From Pseudarthrobacter siccitolerans (GTDB taxonomy: Bacteria; Actinomycetota; Actinomycetes; Actinomycetales; Micrococcaceae), in the NCBI RefSeq assembly GCF_030823375.1, contig NZ_JAUSXB010000001.1, positions 248,001-312,000 of the forward strand: a DNA stretch of 64,000 bases. The letters are read 5' to 3'. A program made the translations under genes and the position numbers. Below are positions 1-9,030 of this stretch, in pieces. Positions within the stretch are counted from its first letter, which is position 1. Each line of letters opens with the position of its first letter. A model generated the notes under the pieces. The model was given only the letters and a program-made list of their open reading frames with translations, did not search any database and was not told the DNA's origin.

Positions 1-1
1 C

Positions 2-79
2 GAACTTGCCCTGGAAGGCTTGTACCTCGCCCGCCGGATCTCCAAGGAGTCCGACGACGAGGAAACCATCTACGGCTAG
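2..79 (+). CDS. C-terminal end of a magnesium-chelatase-like AAA+ ATPase (partial)
   Basis: Only the last 25 codons are inside the window, ending in TAG at 77-79. The tail reads LYLARRISKES and then an acidic stretch ending in IYG. This resembles the C-terminus of the ChlI-like (sigma-54-interacting/Mg-chelatase subunit) ATPases that precede a long VWA protein in actinobacteria; as I recall, Rv0958 precedes Rv0959 in M. tuberculosis. The function is inferred mainly from the next gene, 54 bases downstream, which is the expected VWA partner. The ATPase domain itself lies outside the window, so the family call is tentative. Confidence 0.55.
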   Translation, partial: ELALEGLYLARRISKESDDEETIYG

Positions 80-133
80 CCGCAGGGCTGAAAGCAGTAC
101 AGCCAGGAACAGGCGGCCGGAACAGGAGGCGTC

Positions 134-2149
134 ATGGCCAGCCACAACCACTCCGCCAGGTACGGCCGGTACACGGGCGGTCCGGACCCGCTCGCGCCGC
201 CGGTTGACCTCGCCGAGGCGCTGGACGCCGTCGCCGAGGACGTGATGGCCGGCTACTCGCCGCGGCATGCGCTGCAGGAGTTCCTGCGCCGCGGCGGCCG
301 GGACCGGGAGGGCCTGGATGATCTTGCGCGGCGGGTCCAGCAGCGCCGCAGCGAACTGCTGGGCCGGCACCGGCTGGACGGCACCCTCGACGAGGTGCAG
401 AAGCTCTTGGAGACGGCGGTGCTGGAGGAGCGCAAGCAGCTGGCCCGCGACGCCATGATGGACAACAACGATCGCGCCTTCCGGGAGATGCAGCTGCAGA
501 ACCTGCCGCAGTCCACAGCGGCTGCGGTCAACGAACTGGCTTCCTATGACTGGCAGTCGGGCACCGCCCGGGAGGCCTACGAGCGGATCAAGGACCTGCT
601 GGGCCGGGAGGTCCTGGACCAGAGGTTCGCCGGCATGAAGCAGACACTCGAAAACGCCACGGACGAGGACAAGGCAGCCGTGGCCGGGATGCTGCGGGAC
701 CTCAATGAACTGTTGGACAAACACCGGCGCGGCGAGGACACGGAGGCGGATTTCCAGGAGTTCATGGCCCAGCACGGGGGCTTCTTTCCGGAGAACCCCG
801 AGTCCGTCGAGGAGCTGATTGACGCCCTCGCCAAGCGTGCGGCCGCTGCCCAACGGCTCCTGCAATCGATGTCTCCCGAGCAGCGTGATGAGCTGATGCG
901 GCTTTCCGCCCAGGCTTTCGGCTCGCCGGAACTGATGGCGCAGCTTGACCAGCTCGACTCAAGCCTGCGGGCCCTCCGGCCGGGCGAGGACTGGACCGGT
1001 TCGGAGCGATTCGAGGGCCAGGAAGGCCTGGGGTTGGGCGACGGGACCGGCGTGCTCCAGGACATCGCTGAACTGGACGGACTGGCAGACCAGCTGTCCC
1101 AGTCCTACAACGGTTCGAACCTGGATGACCTGGACCTCGATGCCCTCGCCCGCCAGCTCGGGCAGAACGCCGCCGTCACTGCCCGCACCCTGGCCGAAAT
1201 TGAACGGGCCATGCAGGACGGCGGCTACCTGCGGCGGGGAAGCGACGGGGATCTGCGGCTGTCCCCGCAGGCCATGCGGCAACTGGGCAGGTCCCTGTTG
1301 CGGGATACGGCAAAGCAGCTGTCCGGCCGGCAGGGGCGGCGGGACACTCGCGTGGCCGGCGCGGCCGGCGAGCAGACCGGTTCCAGCCGGCAGTGGGAGT
1401 TCGGGGACGCCGAGCCCTGGGATGTCACGCGCACCTTGACCAACGCGATCAGCCGCACTGTGGCCGGCGGCGGGAACCCGGCCCTGGGGCTCCACCTCAC
1501 CGCAGCCGACATCGAAGTCAGCGAAACTGAGGCCCGGACCCAGGCCGCCGTCGTCCTGCTCGTTGACGTGTCCTTCTCCATGGCTGCCGAGGGTCGCTGG
1601 GTGCCGATGAAGCGCACCGCGCTGGCCTTGCACCATCTCATCTCCACGCGCTTCCGCGGAGACCGGCTGGAGCTGGTCACGTTCGGGCGTTATGCGCGGT
1701 CCATGGACATCGGCGAGCTGACGGCCCTGCCGTCCCGGCGGGAACAGGGAACCAACCTCCATCACGGCCTGCTGCTGGCCGGCCGCTTCTTCCGCCGCCA
1801 TCCGTCGATGCAGCCTGTCCTCCTGCTGGTGACCGACGGCGAACCCACGGTCCATCTGCTTCCGGACGGCGAGGCCTGGTTCTGCTGGCCCTCCGACCCC
1901 GAAACCATCCGGGTCACGGTGGCCGAGCTCGACCGGCTGGGGCGTGCCGGCACGCAGGCCACGTTCTTCCGGCTCGGAAACGACCCCAGCCTGGAACGGT
2001 TCGTGCAGCGGATGGCCCGGCGGGTGGGAGCCAGGGTTGTGGCGCCCGACGTCGGAGGCCTGGGCGCTGCGGTGGTGGGGGAGTACCTGCGCGCACATTT
2101 CCGCGGCCGGGCATTCGACGACGCCGACTGGGCCACCTGGGACCGCTGA
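134..2149 (+). CDS. VWA domain protein, partner of a ChlI/MoxR-type ATPase
   Basis: The product is 671 residues. It has a long, charged, helix-rich N-terminal part (about 1-450) and a C-terminal von Willebrand factor A domain (about 470-650). The metal-ion-dependent adhesion site is intact: DVSFS at about 478-482, a threonine in the GTNLHHG motif, and an aspartate in LLVTDGEP. The start is ATG at 134 with an AGGAGG ribosome site at 124-129. Length and layout match the Rv0959-type proteins that follow a magnesium-chelatase-like ATPase. Such AAA+/VWA pairs act as chaperone-like metal- or cofactor-insertion or remodelling machines, but the substrate of this subfamily is not known. It probably forms an operon with the partial gene before it. 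The domain call is firm; the role is inferred. Confidence 0.85.
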   Translation: MASHNHSARYGRYTGGPDPLAPPVDLAEALDAVAEDVMAGYSPRHALQEFLRRGGRDREGLDDLARRVQQRRSELLGRHRLDGTLDEVQKLLETAVLEERKQLARDAMMDNNDRAFREMQLQNLPQSTAAAVNELASYDWQSGTAREAYERIKDLLGREVLDQRFAGMKQTLENATDEDKAAVAGMLRDLNELLDKHRRGEDTEADFQEFMAQHGGFFPENPESVEELIDALAKRAAAAQRLLQSMSPEQRDELMRLSAQAFGSPELMAQLDQLDSSLRALRPGEDWTGSERFEGQEGLGLGDGTGVLQDIAELDGLADQLSQSYNGSNLDDLDLDALARQLGQNAAVTARTLAEIERAMQDGGYLRRGSDGDLRLSPQAMRQLGRSLLRDTAKQLSGRQGRRDTRVAGAAGEQTGSSRQWEFGDAEPWDVTRTLTNAISRTVAGGGNPALGLHLTAADIEVSETEARTQAAVVLLVDVSFSMAAEGRWVPMKRTALALHHLISTRFRGDRLELVTFGRYARSMDIGELTALPSRREQGTNLHHGLLLAGRFFRRHPSMQPVLLLVTDGEPTVHLLPDGEAWFCWPSDPETIRVTVAELDRLGRAGTQATFFRLGNDPSLERFVQRMARRVGARVVAPDVGGLGAAVVGEYLRAHFRGRAFDDADWATWDR

Positions 2150-2164
2150 CTGTCTGGCGGGGTG

Positions 2165-2941
2165 TTACTTCTGAGTTGGCAGGGTCATGATTTCCGCACC
2201 GTCATCGGTGATGGCGATCGTGTGCTCGCTGTGGGCTGTCAGGCAGCCGGTGGCGCTGCGGAGCGTCCACCCGTCGGCATCGGTGACGAGTTCCGCGGTG
2301 TCCGCCATCACCCATGGTTCCAGCGCCAGCAGGAGCCCGGGACGCAGGGTGTACCCGCGGCCGGGCCGTCCGGTGTTGGGAACGTGCGGGTCCTGGTGCA
2401 TGCTTGATCCGATGCCGTGGCCGCCGAACTGGGTGTTGACCGGGTAGCCGGCTTCGCTGAGGACGGAACCGATGGCATGGGAGATGTCGCCGATGCGGGC
2501 TCCGGGTCCGGCGGCTGCGATCCCGGCATACAGGGCTCGTTCGGTCGCGTCGATCATGGTGATGCTCTCCAGGGGCTTGGCGTCGCCCACGATAAAGCTG
2601 ATGGCGGAGTCCGCAGCCACTCCGCCTTTGGAGACGGCGAGGTCGAGTGTCAGCAGGTCGCCGTCGGCCAGGGCGTAGTCGTAGGGCATCCCGTGCAGCA
2701 CGGCGTCGTTGACGGCCGTGCAGATGTAGTGGCCGAACGGCCCGCGTCCGAAGGACGGCTCGTAGTCGATGTAGCAGGACGACGCTCCGGCGCCGAGGAT
2801 CATCTCCCCGGCCCAGCGGTTGATGTCCAGGAGGTTGGTACCCACTGCCGCCCGGCGCTTCAGGTCCTGCAGGATATCAGCGACCAAGGCTCCGGTTTCC
2901 CTTGCCCGGGAGATTTCGGTGGGGCTCAGGATCTCGATCAT
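2165..2941 (-). CDS. map: Methionine aminopeptidase, type I
   Basis: Cytosolic metalloenzyme that removes the initiator methionine from nascent proteins. The 258-residue product has all five metal ligands of the family: D100 (LTLDLA), D111 (AADSA), H175 (GGHGIG), E208 (ALEPW) and E239 (SEHT), plus the substrate-contacting H83 in LHGMP. The length is typical of a short type I enzyme without an N-terminal zinc-finger extension. The start ATG has a GAGGAAGG-like ribosome site, and a TATAGT -10 box lies at 2969-2974 on the minus strand, giving a short leader. It converges on the VWA gene with 15 bases between the stops. Actinobacteria often carry a second map next to secY; whether this is the extra copy cannot be told here. 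Confidence 0.95.
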   Translation of the reverse strand: MIEILSPTEISRARETGALVADILQDLKRRAAVGTNLLDINRWAGEMILGAGASSCYIDYEPSFGRGPFGHYICTAVNDAVLHGMPYDYALADGDLLTLDLAVSKGGVAADSAISFIVGDAKPLESITMIDATERALYAGIAAAGPGARIGDISHAIGSVLSEAGYPVNTQFGGHGIGSSMHQDPHVPNTGRPGRGYTLRPGLLLALEPWVMADTAELVTDADGWTLRSATGCLTAHSEHTIAITDDGAEIMTLPTQK

Positions 2942-2983
2942 GCGGCGCCTTCCTCGGGGAGACCAACAACTATACCCACCGTG

Positions 2984-4304
2984 TCAGGCGCGGGAATCTT
3001 CGGCGGGTCCCTTGTCCTGGGCCTTAGTGGACGCATTGGCCTCATCGGCCGGGGAGCCCTGCCGCCGGCTGGCCAGCAGGAACGGCACCGCCAGAAGCTG
3101 GATAACCCCCGCAATAGCCAAGGATGCGGCATAGCCGTACAAGTCGGCGCTCCGGCCGAGCAGCGGCTGAACCACCGCGCCCCCGCTCGATCCCATCAGC
3201 GAGTCGAAGCTGAGGACCGTGGCCCGCTCCTTCGAAGGAATCATGTCGTTGATGTACGCCGGCCGCACCGGCCTTGCCGAGGAGTCGACGATGGCCCAGA
3301 CCGCCAGCAGGACCAGGGCCACCCAGAACACCCGGGTAAACCCCAGCACCAGAAAAATCAACGTACTGATACAGCCGCTGACGATCAGTACCGACGTCCG
3401 TTTGCGGAACAGGCTTCGGGCGTAGGGCGCAAGCCAACCGCCAATGACCTGCGCGCCCGCCACAATTGCCGCAGCGAGCCCGGCCACCGAGTAGGCATTG
3501 GGGGTCGCCGAAGAGCTCCAGCAGGTACGGCTGCAGGGCGTAGAAGACATAAATGCCGACGCCGGCGCTGAAGGGCGCGGCCAGCATCACGTAGCGGACG
3601 GGCCGGATTTTCAGTCCGTTATCAATCGAAGCGGACAGGACGGCGCGGGTCGCCCCGAGCGGGTGGGTGGAGCGCGCGGGGGTGAAACCGACGTCGTGCA
3701 TGAGCCACATGGCTACGGCGAACATTGCCAGCAACACCCCTGCCCGCACCAGGAACGGCACGCCCAGATTCGTGGCCTGGGCGATCGCCCCGCCGGATGC
3801 AGAGCCGGCCAGCATCGCCGCCCCCGCCACCATCTGTCCGCGGCCGAATACTGCCTCCAGCCCGCCTTCATAGCCGGAGTAGCGGAGTGCATCAACAAGC
3901 CAGGCCTCAACGGCTCCGGAGAAGAAGGTGAAGCCCAGGCCGAGCAGGACCGACACCACGGCCCATAACGGGAACGGGGCGGAGAACTGCCACAGGAGGT
4001 AATAGAGGAAGGTGGAGCCGGCGAGGGTCACGGTTCCCAGCAGGAACGACACCCGGCGGCCCCAGCCATCGGCGACCACCCCGGTAGGAATTTCGAAAAT
4101 CACCATGCCCACGGTGAAGAACGCGTTCGCGGCGAAGGCTTCGAAGTTGCTGAGTCCGGCGTCCAGCAGGAACAGTGTGTTCACGCCCCAGATAAAGGAG
4201 GCCGCAAGGGTATTGCCCAGCGTCAACGTCAGGTAGATGCGCTGGATCCTTCGGGCGGCGGCGTTCATGGGTTCGCTGCCCGCCCTGCGGAGAGCGGGGA
4301 TCAC
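2984..4304 (-). pseudogene. MFS transporter broken by a one-base frameshift
   Basis: A major facilitator superfamily permease read in two frames. The first frame (from 4304, GTG; an ATG at 4268 is an alternative) encodes about six membrane segments and runs to LLELFGDP. There a run of five G on the plus strand (3500-3504) shifts the frame and the continuation becomes non-membrane residues. The second frame resumes exactly there with NAYSVAGLAAA and gives the remaining hydrophobic segments, ending at 2984. Removing one base of the run restores a protein of about 439 residues, normal for the family. Substrate unknown. The shift may be a true mutation or a homopolymer sequencing error. The 5' end lies 81 bases downstream of the five-gene VWA/MoxR operon, on the same strand. 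Confidence 0.85.
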
Positions 4305-4385
4305 GAGGCCATTCTCGCCCCGTTCAGCCCGCTATGCCAGAGGGCCCCCGCCACGGCCGATGTTCCCCACCCGGCAGTTCAGGCG

Positions 4386-5573
4386 TTAAGGCTCGTGCGT
4401 GGCGGGAATGTCGTGCGATGCGGCCCATTCGCCCACATCCCGCCGCTCAATGGCCGCCGCCATGAGGTCCGGGAACAGGTCCGGGGTGCAGGCGAAAGCG
4501 GGGACGCCGATGCCGGCGAGGGCCGCGGCGTGGCTGGAGTCGAACGACGGGTGGCCGCTGTCGCTCAGGGCCAGCAGCGCGATCATGGTGGCACCGGATC
4601 CGACGATGCTCGCGGCGCGCCGCAGCATCTCCTCGGCGATGCCGCCTTCGTAGAGATCGCTGATGAGCACCAGGATGGTCTCGGTGGGCTGGGTGATCCG
4701 GTCCTGGCAGTAGGCGAGGGCACGATTGATGTCCGTGCCGCCGCCCAGCTGCACGCCGAACAGCACATCGACCGGATCCTCCAGCTCGTCCGTCAGGTCA
4801 ACCACTTCGGTGTCGAAGACCACCAGCCGGGTGCGGACCGACCGCAGGGAGCCGAGCACCGCGCCGAACACACTGGAGTACACCACGGATTCGGCCATGG
4901 AGCCGGACTGGTCGATGCACAGGATGATTTCGCGCTGGATCTCGGTGCTGCGCCGGGCGTGGCCCACCAGCCGTTCGGGAACAACGGTGTGGTACCCGGG
5001 CTGGTAGTGCTTGAGGTTCGCGGCGATGGTCCTGTTCCAGTCGATGTCCCGGTGCCTGGGCCGCCTGGTCCGGACGGCCCGGTTCAACGCGCCGGTGACC
5101 GCCTGGATGGTCCTGGCACGCAGCCGTTCCTCCAGCTCGTCCGTCACCTGCCGCACCACAGCCCTGGCCGTCTCGCGGGAGTGCTCGGGGATCACCCGGC
5201 CGAGGCCGATCAGCGTACTGACAAGGCCGACGTCGGGCTGTACCGTCCGCAGCATCTCCGGCTCCAGGAGCAGCTGCTTCAGGCCCAGCCGGTCCATGGC
5301 GTCCGCCTGCATCACCTGCACCACACTGGACGGGAAGTGCCTGCGGATGTCGCCCAGCCAGCGGGACACCCGGGGGCTGGACGCGCCGAGGCCGCCGCGG
5401 CGGCGCTGCTCGTCCTCGTACAGGTCCTCCAGGGCCTGGTCCCGCCGAGCATCGGCGGCCGAAAGTTCCACCCTGTTGCCGTTGCCGTCAGTAACCCCGT
5501 CCGCCCCGTGCCCGCCGAGCACCAGCCGCCACCGGCCCAGGCGGCTGCGGCTGTCGTTATCCGGTTCTGTCAC
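4386..5573 (-). CDS. VWA domain protein of the SWIM/MoxR/DUF5682 operon
   Basis: The product is 395 residues from a GTG start at 5573 that overlaps the stop of the upstream gene (GTGA), so translation is coupled. An ATG-type start further upstream would give MGRGG but would overlap more. The C-terminal half is a von Willebrand A domain with an intact metal site: DQSGS at about 221-225, threonine in GGGTD, and aspartate in LISDLYEGG. The N-terminal half is charged and helical, with no family I recognise. VWA proteins next to MoxR-type ATPases usually present a substrate to the ATPase or dock on it. It is the last gene of the five-gene operon. Cytosolic, as no signal peptide is seen. Its exact job is unknown. 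Confidence 0.88.
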   Translation of the reverse strand: MTEPDNDSRSRLGRWRLVLGGHGADGVTDGNGNRVELSAADARRDQALEDLYEDEQRRRGGLGASSPRVSRWLGDIRRHFPSSVVQVMQADAMDRLGLKQLLLEPEMLRTVQPDVGLVSTLIGLGRVIPEHSRETARAVVRQVTDELEERLRARTIQAVTGALNRAVRTRRPRHRDIDWNRTIAANLKHYQPGYHTVVPERLVGHARRSTEIQREIILCIDQSGSMAESVVYSSVFGAVLGSLRSVRTRLVVFDTEVVDLTDELEDPVDVLFGVQLGGGTDINRALAYCQDRITQPTETILVLISDLYEGGIAEEMLRRAASIVGSGATMIALLALSDSGHPSFDSSHAAALAGIGVPAFACTPDLFPDLMAAAIERRDVGEWAASHDIPATHEP

Positions 5574-7906
5574 GCCACCACGTCCCAACCGAGATACCGG
5601 GCCATCGTCCGGACCGCCGGTCCGGCCGCGGCGAAGTCCAGTGTTTCGTCGCTTCCGGCGTGGACGGTGCCGCCCAGCCTGCTGACCTGTTCGCCGATCT
5701 CCCGCCGTTCCGGCTGGCTGAACGCCGAAAATGTCCTGCGCAGGAGTGGCAGGACATCGGCAAAGATGTCCTCGTCAACGCCTGCCACCCAGCCGTCCAC
5801 GAGCTGCAGGAGGCGCGGGTCGTAAATCAGCAGCGTCGCGTCGCCGGAGACCAGGCCGTCCAGCCAGGCGGCGGCTTTCCTGGCTGGAGCGGCGATGGAC
5901 AGCCGGCGGCTGAGCCTGGCGGCAACCTCACCGGTTTCCACCAGTCCTGCGTCCAGCAGGAGCCGGGTTGCCCTTCCCGCCACCGAACCATGGATCACAT
6001 CTGAGCCCGCGACGGCAGCCAGCGCCCGGTGCCAGTCATCCAAGGGCAGGTCCGGCACCAGGGACAGGCCCTGCTGGGCAGAGTCAACGGCGCGGCGCAT
6101 CTGCGCGGCAGCTTCATCATCCAGGCCTGCGCAGGCCGTGGGCAGGCCCACGCAGGCCCGCACTACGGTGGTGTCCAGGATCTTCCGCACGCCGGTGACG
6201 TCAACTCCACGGACGTTGCCGTACCGGCAGGTGCGGGCCAGGGGTGCGATGGTTTGCAGCAGCGGGGCGACGTCCTGCTGCAGGGCGGTCCGCTCGGCGA
6301 GGACCGCCACCACCGCATCAAGTCCCTCGGGCAGGTCGGCGAGGAGGCAGTACTCGAGCAATTCACCCAGGCTGGCCAGGCTGCCGTCTTCCCGGGCGGT
6401 TTCGGAGACGCAGGCTGCGGCAGCCGCGGCAACGGTGGTACCGTACCGGCTGGCCTCCACCACGGCGATGGCCAGTTCCGGCTTCCATTGCAGCGTCCAT
6501 GCCTCCTTGAACGTTCCCAGGGTCCGGCCCGTTTCCGTGGGGATTCCCCAGTCCACTCCGAGCAGTGCCAGCCGGTGCAGCAGCACCGAGCGGGCCAGCT
6601 GGGCGGGCTTGCGCAGGTCGAGGGTCAGGACCTCCTCCAGGGCGCTTGGCTTCCACCGCAGCCTGCGCTGGGTGGCGGCAAGATCGGCGGCGAGGGGGAC
6701 GGTGGGCGCTGAGTCCGGGACGCTTCCCAGCTCGAGCCCCACGGTCAGTTCCCGGTGCACCAGGGCCAGCGGCAGCGCCGACCCGTCACACAGCACCGCC
6801 TGCGCGGCATCATCAAGTTCCGCCAGCCCCGGGCTGGGCCGGCCGCGGACGGCGGCGAGCGCGTTTGCCATTCGGCTGGCCTCCACCACGGAAGCCGTTG
6901 ACGCGTCCAGGTTCTCTAGCCGCAGGGCGCGCGCTACCCGGACCAGCCAGGTGGTGGATACCTGCGTGCCGGGGTCCTGGCCCATCCAGTGGGTAAAGAG
7001 ATGCTGGTACCAGCCGGGCGCCGTGACGCCGGCACCGTAGCCGCTGGCCAGGCTGAGCCGTCCGGAGGTCCAAGGAACCCAGGTGACGGCCACCTTGGTT
7101 TTGGGCAGGCCGGCCAGCACCTTGTTGTCGGCCGCGGCAGGAGGGAAGTCCGCTGGCACCAGCGCAGGGGCATGGAACGCACCGCACACCACGGCAACCC
7201 GTGCGTGCCCCTCGCGGAGGGCGGCCCGCAGCAGCCGCCGCATCGAAGCCTCCCGCCGGTTGTTTTCCACCACATCCGGATGGTGAGGGGGCCTGTCATC
7301 GGCGGCGCGGATCTCGGCAATCGCGTCGGTGAGTGCGGCGAACCGTTCAACGGGGTCGCTGTGGCGGTGCTCGATGGCGTCCTCCCACCAGCGTTCGGCG
7401 TCGCTGTACCCGGCGGCGCGCGCAAGGATACCGATGGCGTCCGGCCGGTAGGGGCGTGACGGCGCGGCGGAGGTGCCGTCGTCGTCCTCCGCTGACGGCG
7501 CCGAGCCTGGCAGTTCCCCCTCTGGCAGCGCCCCGCCTGGCATCTGCACGGTTGGCACCTGTACGGCAGGCTCAGCTGCCAGTTGCAGCGCAAAAGTGTG
7601 CGCCGCGGGAAGGTCGATGGCCCGCACCGGGGTGCCGGTGGACAGTGCCCAGCGGATGGCCACCCATTCCGGGGAGAACGCGGCCATCGGGTAGAAGGAG
7701 GCCAGCCGGGGTTCGTCGGGGACATAGATCAGCCCGGCCACCGGCGGGATCATCTCGGGGTCGTTGAGGAGGGGGATCACCTGGTCCAGTTCCGGCGGCC
7801 CCTCAACGAGCACCAGATCGGGCCGGAGGGCGGCGAGTGCCTCGGCCACGGAGTGCGCCGAGCCGGGTCCGTGGTGCCGGATCCCGAGGACGTGGACCTC
7901 TGTCAT
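5570..7906 (-). CDS. DUF5682-type protein with TraB/TIKI-like N-terminal domain
   Basis: The product is 778 residues. The N-terminus reads VLGIRHHGPGSA (6-17) followed by LVLVEGPPE at about 31-39, and at about 235-250 comes VAVVCGAFHAPAL. This order (an early G-x-x-H, a V-E-G and a later V-x-x-GAxH) resembles the TraB/TIKI/erythromycin-esterase-like fold, whose members are putative metal-dependent hydrolases. From the remembered family, proteins of this layout are catalogued as DUF5682 and found beside MoxR and VWA genes. The C-terminal 450 residues look alpha-helical and have no motif I recognise. It starts 18 bases after the true end of the MoxR gene and overlaps the VWA gene by four bases. 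It may be the catalytic effector of the operon; this is inference. Confidence 0.8.
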   Translation of the reverse strand: MTEVHVLGIRHHGPGSAHSVAEALAALRPDLVLVEGPPELDQVIPLLNDPEMIPPVAGLIYVPDEPRLASFYPMAAFSPEWVAIRWALSTGTPVRAIDLPAAHTFALQLAAEPAVQVPTVQMPGGALPEGELPGSAPSAEDDDGTSAAPSRPYRPDAIGILARAAGYSDAERWWEDAIEHRHSDPVERFAALTDAIAEIRAADDRPPHHPDVVENNRREASMRRLLRAALREGHARVAVVCGAFHAPALVPADFPPAAADNKVLAGLPKTKVAVTWVPWTSGRLSLASGYGAGVTAPGWYQHLFTHWMGQDPGTQVSTTWLVRVARALRLENLDASTASVVEASRMANALAAVRGRPSPGLAELDDAAQAVLCDGSALPLALVHRELTVGLELGSVPDSAPTVPLAADLAATQRRLRWKPSALEEVLTLDLRKPAQLARSVLLHRLALLGVDWGIPTETGRTLGTFKEAWTLQWKPELAIAVVEASRYGTTVAAAAAACVSETAREDGSLASLGELLEYCLLADLPEGLDAVVAVLAERTALQQDVAPLLQTIAPLARTCRYGNVRGVDVTGVRKILDTTVVRACVGLPTACAGLDDEAAAQMRRAVDSAQQGLSLVPDLPLDDWHRALAAVAGSDVIHGSVAGRATRLLLDAGLVETGEVAARLSRRLSIAAPARKAAAWLDGLVSGDATLLIYDPRLLQLVDGWVAGVDEDIFADVLPLLRRTFSAFSQPERREIGEQVSRLGGTVHAGSDETLDFAAAGPAVRTMARYLGWDVVA

Positions 7907-7924
7907 GGTTGAAGGAATCCCGGC

Positions 7925-9030
7925 CTAGTTCGACGATTCGAGGTTCCGGCAGGCCCGGTAAAGGTCCTTCCACTCCGGCCGGTTCCGCACCACGGTTTCC
8001 AGGTATTCCTGCCAGATCACCCGGTCCTGCACGGGATCCTTGACCACTGCCCCCACCAGGCTGGCGGCCACGTCCTGTGCGCGGACGGTTCCGTCCCGAA
8101 GTGGGCAGCCAGGGAGAGGCCGTTGGTCATCACCGAGATGGCTTCCGCGGTGGACAGCGTGGCGGAGGGCGATTTGATGGTGGTCCGCTGGTCCTGTGTC
8201 ACGCCGGCCCGGAGCTCCCGCATTACTGTCACCACCCGGCGGACCTCGGAGAGTGCGGCCAGGTCCGCCGGCAGTTCAAGGGCCTCGCCAAGGCTGCGGA
8301 CGCGGGTGGTGACGATCTCCACCTCCTGTTCCATGCTGTCCGGGAGCGGGAGCACCACGGTGTTGAACCGGCGGCGGAGTGCTGAGGAGAGGTCGTTGAC
8401 GCCTTTGTCCCGGTTGTTGGCCGTGGCGATGATGTTGAACCCCTTGCGTGCCTGGACCTCTTCGTTGAGTTCCGGAATGGGCAGGCTCTTTTCGCTCAGG
8501 ATCGTGATGAGGGAGTCCTGCACATCGGAGGGGATCCTGGTGAGTTCCTCCACCCGCACCAGGCTCCCGGACTCCATGGCCCGCATGACCGGCCCGGGAA
8601 CGAGGGCGGCGCGGGACGGTCCGTCGGCGAGCAAGCGGGCATAGTTCCAGCCATAGCGCAGTGCCTCTTCCGGAGTGCCGGCGGTGCCCTGCACCACCAG
8701 GGTGGAGGTTCCCGAGATGGCCGCCGCAAGGTGTTCGCCGAGCCAGGTCTTGGCCGTCCCGGGTACGCCGAGCAGCAGCAGCGCCCGGTCCGTGGCCAGT
8801 GATGCCACGGCGATTTCCACGAGCCGTTCCGACCCCAGGTACTTGGGCGTGATGCGGACGTCGTTGGGCAGGGTGCCGCCGAGGATGTAGGTGGTGACGG
8901 CCCAGGGGGACAGCCGCCAGCTGGGCGGCCGGGGCCGGTCGTCCGCGGCGGCGAGGGCTGTGAGCTCCCCGGCGTAGGCGTTTTCGGCGTGGGCGCGCAG
9001 AACACCCTGGGTGGGCTGGGCATCGGTCAT
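7925..9030 (-). pseudogene. MoxR-family AAA+ ATPase with frameshift near its 3' end
   Basis: AAA+ ATPase with Walker A GVPGTAKT (88-95), an acidic Walker B-like VRVEEL, and sensor 1 in IIATANNRDKG, followed by the MoxR lid region. The start is ATG at 9030 (MTDAQ), overlapping the upstream stop as ATGA. At 8095-8097 (CCC on the plus strand) the frame is lost after SLAAHFG and a false tail runs to a stop at 8017. One added base restores DGTVRAQDVAA and a C-terminus ending in LESSN at 7925, giving about 368 residues. The Walker and sensor motifs are unaffected, so a truncated ATPase could still be made, but coupling to the next gene would be lost. Either a real mutation or a homopolymer error. 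It is expected to remodel a client with the VWA partner. Confidence 0.85.

Noticed and set aside
959..2098. A 379-codon minus-strand frame opposite the first VWA gene
   Set aside because: Antisense shadow; the plus frame has an intact VWA metal site and a good ribosome site.
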